Shown: piece by piece, positions 49,552 to 63,770 of the stretch
Numbering within the stretch: position 1 is the stretch's first letter
Layout of the letters: each line of letters starts with the position of its first letter
NCBI GenBank assembly: GCA_963707065.1
Contig: CAVPPJ010000003.1
Span: forward strand, 1 to 64,000
Direction of reading: 5' to 3'
Origin: Palsa-506 sp963707065
GTDB taxonomy: Bacteria > Actinomycetota > Actinomycetes > Streptosporangiales > Streptosporangiaceae
DNA: 64,000 nt
The notes under the pieces: model-generated
What the model was told of the DNA's origin: nothing
What the model saw: only the letters and a program-made list of their open reading frames with translations
The model's database searches: none
Made by a program: the position numbers and the translations under genes

Positions 49552-49628
49552 CGCAGCTGGCCGGCTAACGCAGCTGGCCGGCTAACGCAGCTGGCCGGCG
49601 AACGCAGCTGGCCGGCTAACGCAGCTGG
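49544..49628. repeat. Five tandem 17-bp units spanning the mutY stop codon
   Basis: CCGGCTAACGCAGCTGG is repeated five times without gaps (49544, 49561, 49578, 49595, 49612). Unit 4 has GAA in place of TAA. The first unit supplies the last mutY residues and its TAA stop. Since 17 is not a multiple of three, successive TAA codons fall in different frames. The units are nearly identical, so the array is recent. It lies between convergent mutY and clpC and has no spacers, so it is not CRISPR. Confidence 0.95.
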
Positions 49629-49688
49629 CCGGCGCACCCCCGCGGGGATGCCGGCCAGCTGCCAGTTCGAGCAGGCAGGAGATCAGCG

Positions 49689-52226
<2,538 letters not shown>

Positions 52227-52419
52227 CTCGTCGCTCCCTCACAGAGCGGTCGGGGAGGCACCTTGTCTCGCCCCGTCCCTTCCGCATGCTAGCCCGCGCG
52301 CCGGACGACGTTACCCGTGCCACGTTACCCATGCGGTATGTCGCACATGTAAAACGTTCCCCGAGCGCAGGGCGTTCATCCCATTCAACCTGCGCCAACC
52401 GGGGACATGTTCCCGGGTA

Positions 52420-52433
52420 CGCCGGGAGCGAAC
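52420..52433 (-). promoter_or_regulatory. ClgR-like operator upstream of clpC
   Basis: On the minus strand GTTCGCTCCCGGCG fits the actinobacterial ClgR pattern (CGCY-N3-RGCG), about 195 bp upstream of the clpC start. ClgR activates clp genes under protein stress. No clgR gene is in the window. One position differs from the tightest consensus. Confidence 0.4.
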
Positions 52434-52514
52434 GCCCGGCGAGATCAGCCAGCGGCGCACCGCACGGACTCAGGCGGTACGCCGCTGGCTGGAAAAGCTG
52501 CGCTGTAAGCGATC

Positions 52515-52554
52515 AGAGGGCCGGGCCGGGGGCCGCGGGAGTGCCGCGCCCTCT
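52515..52554 (-). terminator. Hairpin after lsr2
   Basis: Immediately downstream of the lsr2 stop (minus strand) an AGAGGG/CCCTCT outer stem encloses a CGCGG/CCGCG inner stem. This separates lsr2 from clpC transcription. Confidence 0.45.
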
Positions 52555-52564
52555 CCCGGCTGCC

Positions 52565-52897
52565 TCAGTGGGCGGCCTCGTACTCCGAGATGATCGTCGC
52601 CGGGATGCGGCCGCGCTCGCTCACCTTGTGTCCCCGCTGCCGTGCCCAGGCCCGGATCTCCGCGCTGCGCTCCCGGCCGGGGCCCGTACGCGCCCTGCGC
52701 CGGCGTCCGGCAGCACCTGCACGGCGGGCGTGGTCGGTGTACGTGCTGAACTTGTCATGCAGTTCCTTGCCGTGCGCAGTGCACACGTCGATCTCGTACG
52801 CAGTTCCCTCAAAGGAGAACGAAACCGTCTCCTTACTCACGACCTCGCCATCGTGGGGAAGGTCGCAGACGACGGTCGTTGTAATCTTTCGAGCCAT
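52565..52897 (-). CDS. lsr2: Nucleoid-associated protein Lsr2
   Basis: Lsr2 is an H-NS-like protein that silences AT-rich and acquired genes by bridging DNA. The 110-residue protein has an N-terminal dimerisation domain (KITTTVVCDLPHDGEVVSKETVSFSFEGTAYEIDVC) and a C-terminal AT-hook-like RGR at residues 95-97 in SERGRIPATIISEYEAAH. ATG 52897 gives the normal length. The clpC-lsr2 neighbourhood is conserved in actinobacteria, usually with lysS directly next; here two extra genes intervene. Confidence 0.96.
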   Translation of the reverse strand: MARKITTTVVCDLPHDGEVVSKETVSFSFEGTAYEIDVCTAHGKELHDKFSTYTDHARRAGAAGRRRRARTGPGRERSAEIRAWARQRGHKVSERGRIPATIISEYEAAH

Positions 52898-52943
52898 GGG
52901 ATCCAGCCCTTCCGCTGCAGGCAGCCTTTTAAGGTTTGCCAAA

Positions 52944-52971
52944 CATATACCAAGACCGTTGCATCTGACAA
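52944..52971 (-). promoter_or_regulatory. Predicted lsr2 promoter
   Basis: On the minus strand TTGTCA (52971-52966) and TATATG (52949-52944) are separated by 16 bp, giving a leader of about 40 nt to ATG 52897. The surrounding DNA is AT-rich for this genome, as expected for a strong, possibly self-silenced lsr2 promoter. Confidence 0.55.
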
Positions 52972-53111
52972 TTCATGCCACCAAGAATCACGTCACGAGT
53001 TGCGCAAGTAGAAAATGACGGCATTCTGGAAGGCTGTAGTAACTCTCCGTAATCAGCATCAGATCCGTCCCTACAATGCTCGCAGCGCGTCGCGTGTAGG
53101 GCCGGATCAAG

Positions 53112-53363
53112 CTACTGACGAGGCCGGCAACCGGCATGCCCAGTTTCCGCCGGCGGGTCATTGCTGGTCGCAGCATCGGGGGGCGCAGCCGCACTGTTTC
53201 CAGCATCCGGAATCTGGTCGTTGACTGAAATATCGGCCGACGGCCCGTCATCATCATCCGGTCTGCGTGCGCCCATCTCATGCTTGAGGAACGCGCCGAT
53301 CGCGATCAGCAAAGCCGCGCAGACGACTAGGGGAGGAGTGAGTACTGCCAAGTCCCCTAACAC
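53112..53363 (-). CDS. Small single-pass membrane protein, 83 aa
   Basis: GTG 53363 has a near-perfect ribosome site (AAGGAGG, eight bases upstream). The product has one membrane helix (VLTPPLVVCAALLIAIGAFL, residues 7-26), then HEMGARRPDDDDG and an acidic, Ala/Pro/Asp-rich cytoplasmic tail. No known family was recognised. It is divergent from the EndoQ-UvrD gene across a 260-bp gap with direct repeats. Confidence 0.65.
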   Translation of the reverse strand: MLGDLAVLTPPLVVCAALLIAIGAFLKHEMGARRPDDDDGPSADISVNDQIPDAGNSAAAPPDAATSNDPPAETGHAGCRPRQ

Positions 53364-53375
53364 TCCGCATCCTCC

Positions 53376-53451
53376 TTCGCGTCAGCGGCCGGCTTCGCGT
53401 CAGCCGCCGGATTCGCATCAGCCCTCGCCGGATTCGCATCAGCCGCTGGCC
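53376..53451. repeat. Four direct repeats of TTCGCRTCAGC in the divergent gap
   Basis: Units of 18, 18, 21 and 19 bp (TTCGCGTCAGCGGCCGGC type) stand in a row upstream of the small membrane protein gene. Read on the minus strand they encode ADAKPAADANP-like repeats at the end of an 81-codon frame (53602-53357) whose stop overlaps the GTG of the next gene. That frame shows no other protein-like features, so its coding status is doubtful. Confidence 0.75.
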
Positions 53452-53622
53452 AGGCCGTGGTGGCTGCGTCCGTGCTGCACTGCGGCGGGCTTCTTCGCAT
53501 TGTCACGTACCGGATCCGGCCCGGCTGCGCCGGGGGCAGCATGCGCGAGCTGCGCATCCGCCCGCCGGCATGGCAATATCGGACCCTGCCGGTGCCCCGC
53601 ACGTTAGACAGAGCGGACCTCC

Positions 53623-56850
<3,228 letters not shown>

Positions 56851-56982
56851 GCCGGCTAACGCCCGGTGCCACCATCGGCCCGCTGCCGCCATTGCGCAGC
56901 CGACTCGATTGCCCCAGTAAAAACTTCCGTCATTCTGGATAGCGGCAGACCCGGACTCGATTAGTCTGCAACGCTGATACCC

Positions 56983-57168
56983 CCGCCGCCGCCCGCATCC
57001 GCGAGGCAACGGCAGCAACCGCCAAGTTCCTGATGCGCGACCGCGTTCCAGGGAGCCGGGGACCCATGTTCCCGGGGTGAATCGGCGGGTCGTGGCCGCA
57101 TCTCGCGGCCCGTCCCGCTGTAGGGCTACTCCGGCCCGAACCCGTCAGCTAACCCGGTAGGCGGCCTA
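56983..57168 (+). ncRNA. c-di-AMP riboswitch (ydaO/yuaA class)
   Basis: The leader of the NlpC/P60 gene contains the conserved ydaO-type cores GGGGTGAATC (57074-57083) and CCCGAACCCGTCAGCTAACC (57135-57154), followed by GGTAGGCGGC. That 3' segment can pair with the GCCGCC run near 56986-56992 to form the P1 stem. In actinobacteria this class sits before cell-wall hydrolase genes and turns expression off when c-di-AMP is high. The ribosome site AGGAGAGGAG follows directly at 57168-57177. Confidence 0.85.
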
Positions 57169-57184
57169 GGAGAGGAGACTCCAC

Positions 57185-58234
57185 GTGGAGCGCTTGCCCA
57201 TCGGCAGGCAGGTCGCAGGTATTTCACGGGGGAACCGTGCCCGTGTCAGGTCAGGCCGGGCATGGAGTTGGGTAGCCATGCTGGCCGGCCTGGCCACGCT
57301 GGCCAGCCTGGCGCTGCCAGCCGGCCCGGCCAGCGCAGCGTCGGTCTCGACGCCAGCGAGCATGAAGACGCTGCTGGCCCGGGCGAGCAAGCTATCCAAC
57401 CAGATCGACAGCCTCAGCGAGCAGTACGACGGGCTCAAGATCCAGCTCACCCAGGCCAGGACCGAGGCCAGGATCGCCAGCCGGACCGCCGCGCGGGACG
57501 CGAAGCAGCTCGCCGCGGGCCAGGTCGCGGTCGGCCAGATCGCTGCGCAGGGCTACATGACTGGCGACGTCAATCCGACGCTCCAGCTGCTGCAGAGCAG
57601 CAACCCGCAGTCATTCATCAACCGGGCGTCGATCATGCTCCAGCTTCAGCAGGAGAACGGCGACAAGGTGACCGTCCTGGTCGCGGCCGAGGACGCCGCC
57701 CAGCGGGCCCGGCTGACCGCCCAGCAGGAAGCCCGCCGGGCCGCTCAGCTGGCCACCCAGATGAACGCCAAGGTAAAGGCGATCCAGCACCGGGAGAACG
57801 TGCTGAACAGCGCTGCGTTCACCCAGGCCATGTCGATCTTCAAGCGGACCGGCCAGTATCCCAACTTCACCATCCCGGGCAACTCGGTCGGCGCCCAGGC
57901 ACTCCGGTTCGCGCTGACCAAGCGCGGTGATCCGTACGTCTGGGGCGGTGCCGGGCCGAACGATTTCGACTGCTCCGGCCTCGTCATGTGGGCCTACGGC
58001 CAGGTCGGAATCAGCCTGCCGCATTTCACCGGCGATCAGTGGAATTCTGGCCAGCACATCTCACGGAGCCAGCTGGAGCCGGGTGACCTGGTGTTCTTCT
58101 TCCCCGACATCAGCCATGTCGGCATGTACGTCGGTGACGGGCTGATGCTCGACGCGCCCACCTTCGGTCAGCCCGTGCAGATCCAGCCCATCTTCTGGAG
58201 CGCCTACGTGGGGGCCGTGCGGATCGTCGGCTGA
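57185..58234 (+). CDS. Secreted NlpC/P60 peptidoglycan endopeptidase
   Basis: The 349-residue exported hydrolase has an N-terminal signal (basic start, then WVAMLAGLATLASLALPAGPASAA), a long coiled coil (about 60-215) like RipA and Cwl proteins, and a C-terminal NlpC/P60 domain. That domain has catalytic C263 (FDCSGLVMW) and H311 (ISHVGMYVG). It cuts stem peptides during growth or division. GTG 57185 follows AGGAGAGGAG. The c-di-AMP riboswitch in its leader predicts control by DisA-made second messenger. Confidence 0.94.
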   Translation: MERLPIGRQVAGISRGNRARVRSGRAWSWVAMLAGLATLASLALPAGPASAASVSTPASMKTLLARASKLSNQIDSLSEQYDGLKIQLTQARTEARIASRTAARDAKQLAAGQVAVGQIAAQGYMTGDVNPTLQLLQSSNPQSFINRASIMLQLQQENGDKVTVLVAAEDAAQRARLTAQQEARRAAQLATQMNAKVKAIQHRENVLNSAAFTQAMSIFKRTGQYPNFTIPGNSVGAQALRFALTKRGDPYVWGGAGPNDFDCSGLVMWAYGQVGISLPHFTGDQWNSGQHISRSQLEPGDLVFFFPDISHVGMYVGDGLMLDAPTFGQPVQIQPIFWSAYVGAVRIVG

Positions 58235-58245
58235 GCCGCACCCGC

Positions 58246-58304
58246 ACCTCCCGGCCGGGCGCAGCCTCTTCCCGGCTGGGCGCCGTCTCTTCCCGGCCGG
58301 GCGA
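58246..58304. repeat. Three hairpin-forming CTCTTCCCGGCYGGGCG units after the NlpC/P60 gene
   Basis: Three 19-22 bp units, each with a CCCGGCCGGG-type self-complementary core, lie between the convergent hydrolase and lysS genes. They may serve as a bidirectional terminator. Confidence 0.6.
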
Positions 58305-58333
58305 GCCGGCCAGCAGGACCAGTGGCCCCTGGC

Positions 58334-59893
58334 TCATTCCGGCCGGACGAGCGGGAACAAGATCGTCTCCCTGATGCTCGCGCCGGTGAGCAGGATCATC
58401 AGCCGGTCGATGCCCATGCCCATCCCGCCGGTCGGCGGCATGCCGTACTCCAGCGCCCGCAGGAAATCCTCGTCGAGCTGCATGGCCTCCGCGTCGCCGC
58501 CCGCGGCCAGCAGGGACTGCGCGGTCAGCCGCGCCCGCTGCTCCACCGGGTCGGTCAGCTCTGAGTAGGCGGTCGCGATCTCGGTGCCGAACGCCACCAG
58601 ATCCCACTTCTCGGCCAGCCTGGGATCGTCCCGGTGCGCCTTGGTGAGCGGCGCCACCTCGACCGGGAAATCGCGGTAGAACGTCGGCAGCACCGTGCGG
58701 CTCTCGGCCAGGTGCTCGTACATCTCAAGCAGTACCTGGCCACGGTTCCAGCTGGCCTCCAGCAGGATGCCTGCATGCGCAGCCAGCTTGCGGAGCCGCT
58801 CCGCGCCGGTGTCAGGCGTGACTTCCTCGCCGAGTGCCTCGGATACCGCCCCGTGGACCGTCTTGTGCTGCCACTGGCCGCCGATATCGTGCTCGGACCC
58901 ATCCGGCCTGCGCACGACCGTGCCGCCAAGCCCGGCCCGTGCCGCCGCCTGAATCAGTTCCCTGGTCAGGGTCGCCATGGTGTCGTAGTCGCCGTAGGCC
59001 GCATACAACTCGAGCATGGTGAACTCAGGATTGTGCGAAGAGTCCGCGCCCTCATTGCGGAAGATCCGGCCGATCTCGTAGACCTTCTCGATGCCGCCGA
59101 CTACCAGCCGCTTGAGGTAAAGCTCCAGCGCGATGCGCAGGTACAGGTTCATGTCATAGGCATTGATGTGGGTGACGAACGGCCGCGCGTTCGCGCCGCC
59201 GTGCAGCACCTGCAATACCGGCGTCTCTGCCTCAAGGAATCCGCGCTGGTGCAGTTCCTCGCGCAGCGACCTGGTCACGCTGCCGCGCAGTTCTGCCATC
59301 CGGCGTGACTCCGGATTGACGATCAGGTCCAGATAGCGCTGCCGTACCCGCGACTCCGGATCCGACAGGCCGGCGTGCTTTTCCGGCAGCGGCCGCAGCG
59401 CCTTGGCGGTGATGGCGAACGAGTCAGCGAGTACCGAGAGCTCGCCGCGGCGTGAGGTGATGACCTCGCCTTCCACGCCGATGTGGTCCCCCAGGTCCAC
59501 GTCTCGCTTCCAGGCCGCCAGGGCTTCCTCGCCCACCCGATCCAGCGAGACCATCACCTGGAGGTCCCCCGTGCCATCACGGACAGTGGCAAAGCACAGC
59601 TTGCCGCCGGTGCGGTAGAGCATCACCCGGCCCGCGATGCCAACGCGCTCGCCGGTCGATACGTCCGGTCCCGGATCACCGAAGCGTCTCCGCAGGTCGG
59701 CGATGGTCGCCGTCCGCGGAAAGTGCGCCGGGTACGGTTCGCTCCCCGCAGCCCGGATGGCAGCGACCTTCGCGAGCCGGATTCGCATCTGCTCCGGCAG
59801 GCCGCTAGTTCGCTCCGGCAGTCCGGTAGCCCGCTCGGGCTGGCCGCTAGGCTGCTCCGGCGGGCCGCTGGCGCCGGTGTCGTCCGCTGTCAC
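58334..59893 (-). CDS. lysS: Lysyl-tRNA synthetase, class II
   Basis: LysS charges tRNA-Lys. The 519-residue protein has an OB-fold anticodon domain (GIAGRVMLYRTGGKLCFATVRD), then class II motifs: motif 2 RIFRNEGADSSHNPEFTMLELYAAYGDY and motif 3 GMGMGIDRLMILLTG, with GFLEAETPVL between. The N-terminal 30 residues are a low-complexity Pro/Glu tail with duplicated GLPER and GLPEQ. The GTG start has no strong ribosome site. Next on the strand come coaX, panC and the folate genes. Confidence 0.95.
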   Translation of the reverse strand: MTADDTGASGPPEQPSGQPERATGLPERTSGLPEQMRIRLAKVAAIRAAGSEPYPAHFPRTATIADLRRRFGDPGPDVSTGERVGIAGRVMLYRTGGKLCFATVRDGTGDLQVMVSLDRVGEEALAAWKRDVDLGDHIGVEGEVITSRRGELSVLADSFAITAKALRPLPEKHAGLSDPESRVRQRYLDLIVNPESRRMAELRGSVTRSLREELHQRGFLEAETPVLQVLHGGANARPFVTHINAYDMNLYLRIALELYLKRLVVGGIEKVYEIGRIFRNEGADSSHNPEFTMLELYAAYGDYDTMATLTRELIQAAARAGLGGTVVRRPDGSEHDIGGQWQHKTVHGAVSEALGEEVTPDTGAERLRKLAAHAGILLEASWNRGQVLLEMYEHLAESRTVLPTFYRDFPVEVAPLTKAHRDDPRLAEKWDLVAFGTEIATAYSELTDPVEQRARLTAQSLLAAGGDAEAMQLDEDFLRALEYGMPPTGGMGMGIDRLMILLTGASIRETILFPLVRPE

Positions 59894-59991
59894 CTGCCCG
59901 AGGTTACCGGCGCGCGGCCGCCGGCGGCGACACAGTTACGGCCGGGCAGCGGCTGACGGCTGCGCGCGGCTGATGCCCGGCGGTGACTGCG

Positions 59992-60780
59992 CTAGCCGTC
60001 GGTGTTCCGCTCGAACACCAGCCGCAGGCCGATCAAGGTCAGCCACGGCTCGTATGCGTCGATCATGCCCACCTCATCGATGACCAGCGGCGCGAGCCCG
60101 CCGGTAGCGATGATGGTGACTGAGCCCGGGTCCCCGGGGGCGAGTTCGGCCGCCATCCGCCGGGCGATGCCCTCGATCTGGCCGGCGAACCCGAAGATGA
60201 TGCCCGACTGCAGCGCCTCGACCGTGTTCTTGCCGATGACGTGATTCGGCCGGGTCAGCTCGACCTTCAGCAGCTGCGCGGCGCGGCGCGAGAGCGCATC
60301 GACGGAGATCTCGATGCCTGGTGCGAGCGCGCCGCCGACGAACTCGCCTCGCGCGCTGACCGCGTCGAAGTTCGTCGACGTCCCGAAGTCAACGACCACG
60401 GCAGGGCCGCCGAACAGATGGACGGCAGCAAGCGCATTCATGATCCGGTCGCTGCCGACCTCCTTCGGGTTGTCCATGCGCACCGGCACGCCGGTCTTCA
60501 CTCCCGGCTCCACGATCACCGCCGGGATGTCGCCGTAGTAGCGGCGGAACATCTCCCGCATCTCGTGCAGGACCGACGGCACCGTCGAGCACAGCGCGAT
60601 TCCGGTGACCTCAGGGTCCTGGAGCTGAGTGCTCTGCGCGAGCAGGCCCTGGAGGAGGACTGTCAGCTCATCGGCCGTGCGGTCGGGGACGGTCGCGATG
60701 CGCCAGTGCTCGGCCACTTCCTCGCCATCGAAGATGCCGAGCACGGTGTTGGTGTTGCCCACATCGATCGTCAGCAGCAT
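59992..60780 (-). CDS. coaX: Type III pantothenate kinase
   Basis: CoaX phosphorylates pantothenate, the first step of coenzyme A synthesis. The 262-residue ASKHA-fold protein begins MLLTIDVGNTNTVLGIFDG and has NPKEVGSDRIMNALAA, VVVDFGTSTNFDAV and GGALAPGIEIS. It follows panC, which makes pantothenate, by 61 bp on the same strand. Confidence 0.95.
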   Translation of the reverse strand: MLLTIDVGNTNTVLGIFDGEEVAEHWRIATVPDRTADELTVLLQGLLAQSTQLQDPEVTGIALCSTVPSVLHEMREMFRRYYGDIPAVIVEPGVKTGVPVRMDNPKEVGSDRIMNALAAVHLFGGPAVVVDFGTSTNFDAVSARGEFVGGALAPGIEISVDALSRRAAQLLKVELTRPNHVIGKNTVEALQSGIIFGFAGQIEGIARRMAAELAPGDPGSVTIIATGGLAPLVIDEVGMIDAYEPWLTLIGLRLVFERNTDG

Positions 60781-60841
60781 GGCAGCTTCACTCCAGCCTC
60801 CCTGGCCCCGGCGGGTGACGGCGCGAGCTGCCGCCGGGTGA

Positions 60842-61711
60842 TCATTGCGGGCCGCCGATCAGGAGCGGCATGTTGTCAATCAGCCTGGTTGAACCGGCGC
60901 GGCCGGCGACCAGCAGGATGGCCGGTCCCCGGTAGTCAGCTCCGATCTCATTGAAGGTGACCGGATCGACCAGCGCGAGGTAGTCCGGCTGCAGCGGCGG
61001 GTTGGCTGCGGCCGCGGCCTGCAGCACCGCGCGCGCGGCGGACATGACCATGTGGCGGCCCGCCCGCGCCTGTTCCCGGCCCGCCAGCAGCGCGCGGGAA
61101 AGGGCAAGCGCAGCGGGACGCTCTGCGGCGGACAGGTAGGCATTCCTGCTGGAGATGGCCAGCCCGCCGGGGTCCCGGACCGTGGGCTCAGGGACGATCT
61201 CGACCCCAAGCGCGAAGTCAGCGGCCATCCGGCGGACAAGCGCGAGTTGCTGCGCGTCCTTCTCGCCGAATACCGCGGCATCGGGCTGGACCAGCTGGAA
61301 CAGCTTCAGCACCACGGTAAGAACGCCGCTGAAGAAGCCAGGCCGTGACCCGCCTTCAAGCAGCTGCCCCATCGGCCCCGGGTCCACGGTAACCAGCTGC
61401 GGCGCCGGGTACATCTCGGCATGGTCAGGCGCGAACACGACCGTGGCGCCCTCCTCGCCGCAGACTGCGAGATCGGAGTCCAGGTTCCGGGGATAACGGC
61501 CGAGATCCTCGCCGGGCCCGAACTGGAGCGGGTTGACGAATATGGAGACCACGACAGCCCCGCTCGGAAGCGCGATCTGCCGGGCCCGGCGCAGCAGTGC
61601 CCGGTGACCGTCATGCAGCGCGCCCATCGTCGGCACGAGCACCACCGGGCCGGCCAGGCTGCCGCGAGCGGCCGCGAGCCCGGCCCGGGTCCGGGCCAGG
61701 ATGGGGGTCAA
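60842..61711 (-). CDS. panC: Pantothenate synthetase
   Basis: PanC joins pantoate and beta-alanine with ATP. The 289-residue protein has VPTMGALHDGHRALLRRAR (H33 and H36 of the HIGH-like motif), VVSIFVNPLQFGPGEDL, VLKLFQLVQPDAAVFGEKDAQQ and ISSRNAYLS. The start is TTG, overlapping the stop of the DUF2520 gene (TTGA), so expression is coupled. No panD lies between panC and coaX, unlike in mycobacteria. Confidence 0.94.
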   Translation of the reverse strand: MTPILARTRAGLAAARGSLAGPVVLVPTMGALHDGHRALLRRARQIALPSGAVVVSIFVNPLQFGPGEDLGRYPRNLDSDLAVCGEEGATVVFAPDHAEMYPAPQLVTVDPGPMGQLLEGGSRPGFFSGVLTVVLKLFQLVQPDAAVFGEKDAQQLALVRRMAADFALGVEIVPEPTVRDPGGLAISSRNAYLSAAERPAALALSRALLAGREQARAGRHMVMSAARAVLQAAAAANPPLQPDYLALVDPVTFNEIGADYRGPAILLVAGRAGSTRLIDNMPLLIGGPQ

Positions 61712-62628
61712 CGGGGGGCCCCGGCCAGCACGTCAAGCAGGCGCTGCGCATCGGGCGCGCCGAGCGATCCGGCGGCCAGGGCGCGGTCCGCGGTCAGCCT
61801 CGCCAGCGCCACGTACGCGGCCAGCGCCTCCGGTGAGGCGGCGCGGAGAGCGCGGACATGGCTGGCGACAGTGTCCGCGTCGCCCCGTGCGACCGGGCCG
61901 GTCAGGGCGGCGTCACCGAGCCGCAGCGCGTTGTCGAGTGCCGCGGACAGCAGCGGCCCGAGCATCCGGCCCGGGTCCGCTACTCCGGCCGCGTGCAGCA
62001 GGTCCGCCGCCTGGACGACCAGGGTGACCAGGTGATTGGCGGCGCTGGCGAGCGCCGCGTGGTAGAGGTCCCTGCTTTCCTCGTCAATGAACACAGGCTC
62101 GCCGCCCATCTCGACCACGAGCGCCTCGGCCACCGGGCGCAGCGGTGACGGCGCGGTCACCCCGAAGCAGATCCCGGCCAGCTTGTCGATGTCATCAGGC
62201 CGCCCCGTGAACGTCATTACCGGGTGCAGCGCCAGCGGCAGCGCGCCGCGGCGGACCGCGGGCTCGAGCACGGCCAGCCCGTGCCGGCCGCTCGCATGCG
62301 CGATCAGGCGGCCCTGCATCTCCGATCCGGTCGAGGCGAGCCCGGAGACCAGGCCGGGCAGCACGTCGTCAGGGACGGTCAGCAACACCAGATCGGCCCG
62401 GGCGAGCACCTGATCAGGCGGCAGCAGCGGCACGCCGGGCAGGTTCTTGCTCATCCGCTGGACTGACGCGTCGGACACGGCCGAGGCGGCGACGATCCGG
62501 TGCCCGGCCCGGCCGAGCGCTACGGCCAGCACGCTGCCTACCCGGCCGGCGCCGATCACGCCGACGCCCAGCCGCGCCGGGTGCGCCGTGGCGGCCGGGC
62601 CGGGCCCGCGCGGGTCGTCGTTATCCAT
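61708..62628 (-). CDS. Rossmann-like DUF2520 protein
   Basis: The 306-residue protein has an NAD(P)-binding N-terminus (GVGVIGAGRVGSVLAVALGRAGHRIVAAS), then LVLLTVPDDVL, AHASGRHG and HPVMTFTG. The C-terminal helical DUF2520 domain has YHAALASAANHLVTLVVQA. The fold resembles pyrroline-5-carboxylate or ketopantoate reductases. It is coupled to panC by a four-base overlap, a conserved actinobacterial pair; a role in pantoate formation is a guess. Confidence 0.88.
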   Translation of the reverse strand: MDNDDPRGPGPAATAHPARLGVGVIGAGRVGSVLAVALGRAGHRIVAASAVSDASVQRMSKNLPGVPLLPPDQVLARADLVLLTVPDDVLPGLVSGLASTGSEMQGRLIAHASGRHGLAVLEPAVRRGALPLALHPVMTFTGRPDDIDKLAGICFGVTAPSPLRPVAEALVVEMGGEPVFIDEESRDLYHAALASAANHLVTLVVQAADLLHAAGVADPGRMLGPLLSAALDNALRLGDAALTGPVARGDADTVASHVRALRAASPEALAAYVALARLTADRALAAGSLGAPDAQRLLDVLAGAPR

Positions 62629-62704
62629 CTCGTTCCAGTCCTCGCCGGTACCGGACGGCGAGGATCAGCATATCGGTGGCCGGCCGGTCACCGGCGTGAG
62701 CTGG

Positions 62705-63160
62705 CTACTGCTCGACGGTGTCGTCCGGCAGATCGGGTGTCCGGCAGCAGCGCTCGAGGTACAGGGCAGCCACTGCCAGCGTGGCGGCGCAGACGAAGGT
62801 GGCTCCCGCCGTGATCGCATCGTCGCGGGGGGTGGGCTTGGCGAGGAGACCGCTCAGGTAGATGAGGAAGCCGGCGGATATCCCGCCGAAGATCGCGGCG
62901 ACCAGCGCGCTGGCCTTGGCCAGTACGGCCATCCTCGCCACCGCGATGGGCACGAGCGGCTTCGAGCCGGGCCGCCCGTTGATCCGGGCTCGCAGGTTCC
63001 GCCCGCTCCACGCCTCGGCGATCGCGAGCAGCAGCAAGGCAGGCACGCCGGTCCATGGCAGCGGCGGGAAGGATGCGTAGGCAAGCCGGATCACCAGCCA
63101 CGCCAGTGCCGCACAGCAGACGGTGACCACCGCCAGGGACCACGGCCGGATCGGGGTCAC
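62705..63160 (-). CDS. DUF3180 membrane protein
   Basis: The 151-residue protein has four predicted membrane helices (SLAVVTVCCAALAWLVIRLAY; VPALLLLAIAE; LVAAIFGGISAGFLIYLSGLL; TFVCAATLAVAALYL) and the DUF3180 feature KPLVPIAVARMAVLAKASAL. It is always found after folK in actinobacteria I know of. Function unknown. GTG start. Confidence 0.88.
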   Translation of the reverse strand: MTPIRPWSLAVVTVCCAALAWLVIRLAYASFPPLPWTGVPALLLLAIAEAWSGRNLRARINGRPGSKPLVPIAVARMAVLAKASALVAAIFGGISAGFLIYLSGLLAKPTPRDDAITAGATFVCAATLAVAALYLERCCRTPDLPDDTVEQ

Positions 63161-63197
63161 CCGGTAACCGCCCCGCTGGCTGCCCAGCCCCGCCCGG

Positions 63198-63770
63198 TCA
63201 TGCCGGCGGCCGCAGGATGCCCGGAACGGGTGTCACGGCAGCCGCGGACGCCGTCGCGGCAATCAGATCGGCGATGCGGCCGTGCCCGGGAATCTCGGCA
63301 TCGGAGTCCACGTCGTGCCACGGCACCAGGACGAAAGCCCGCTCATGCGCACGCGGGTGCGGCAGCGTGAGCACGGGATCGTCGCTGACCACGCCGTCAT
63401 AGGCGATGACATCGACATCCAGCGTCCGCGGCCCCCAGGCCACTCCGCGGACCCGGTGAAAGGCCGCCTCGGCCGCCTGGCCGCGGGCCAGGATCGCGCG
63501 GGCCGGCAGCGTGCTGCTCGCGAGCAGCACCGCGTTCAGGAAGTCCGGCTGGCCGGGGCCGCCGACGGGCACGGTCTCGTACACCGGCGAGATGGCCAGG
63601 CAATCGATGCCGGGCGGCCCGAACAGGGCATCGACCGCGCCCTGCAGATTCGCCATCCGGTCGCCGAGGTTGCTGCCGAGCGCCAGGATCACGCGAACCG
63701 GGCGTGCCGGGCCGGCCGTCGCCGCCGCCGTCGCCGTCATCGTCGCAGGCGGCTCACCCGCCGCGTTCAC
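63198..63770 (-). CDS. folK: 2-amino-4-hydroxy-6-hydroxymethyldihydropteridine pyrophosphokinase
   Basis: FolK transfers pyrophosphate to hydroxymethyl-dihydropterin in folate synthesis. The protein has VRVILALGSNLGDRMANLQGAVDAL, SPVYETVPVGGPGQPDFLNAV, GPRTLDVDVIAYD and LPHPRAHERAFVLVPW. The GTG at 63770 overlaps the folB stop (GTGA); an internal ATG at 63740 is an alternative that would trim ten residues. FolK acts directly after FolB. Confidence 0.93.
   Translation of the reverse strand: MNAAGEPPATMTATAAATAGPARPVRVILALGSNLGDRMANLQGAVDALFGPPGIDCLAISPVYETVPVGGPGQPDFLNAVLLASSTLPARAILARGQAAEAAFHRVRGVAWGPRTLDVDVIAYDGVVSDDPVLTLPHPRAHERAFVLVPWHDVDSDAEIPGHGRIADLIAATASAAAVTPVPGILRPPA

Noticed and set aside
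49544..49628. Possible CRISPR array
   Set aside because: Units are directly adjacent with no spacers, and no cas gene is near.
53357..53602. 81-codon minus-strand frame upstream of the small membrane protein
   Set aside because: Only its repeat-derived end looks non-random; start context is weak, so it was not called as a gene.
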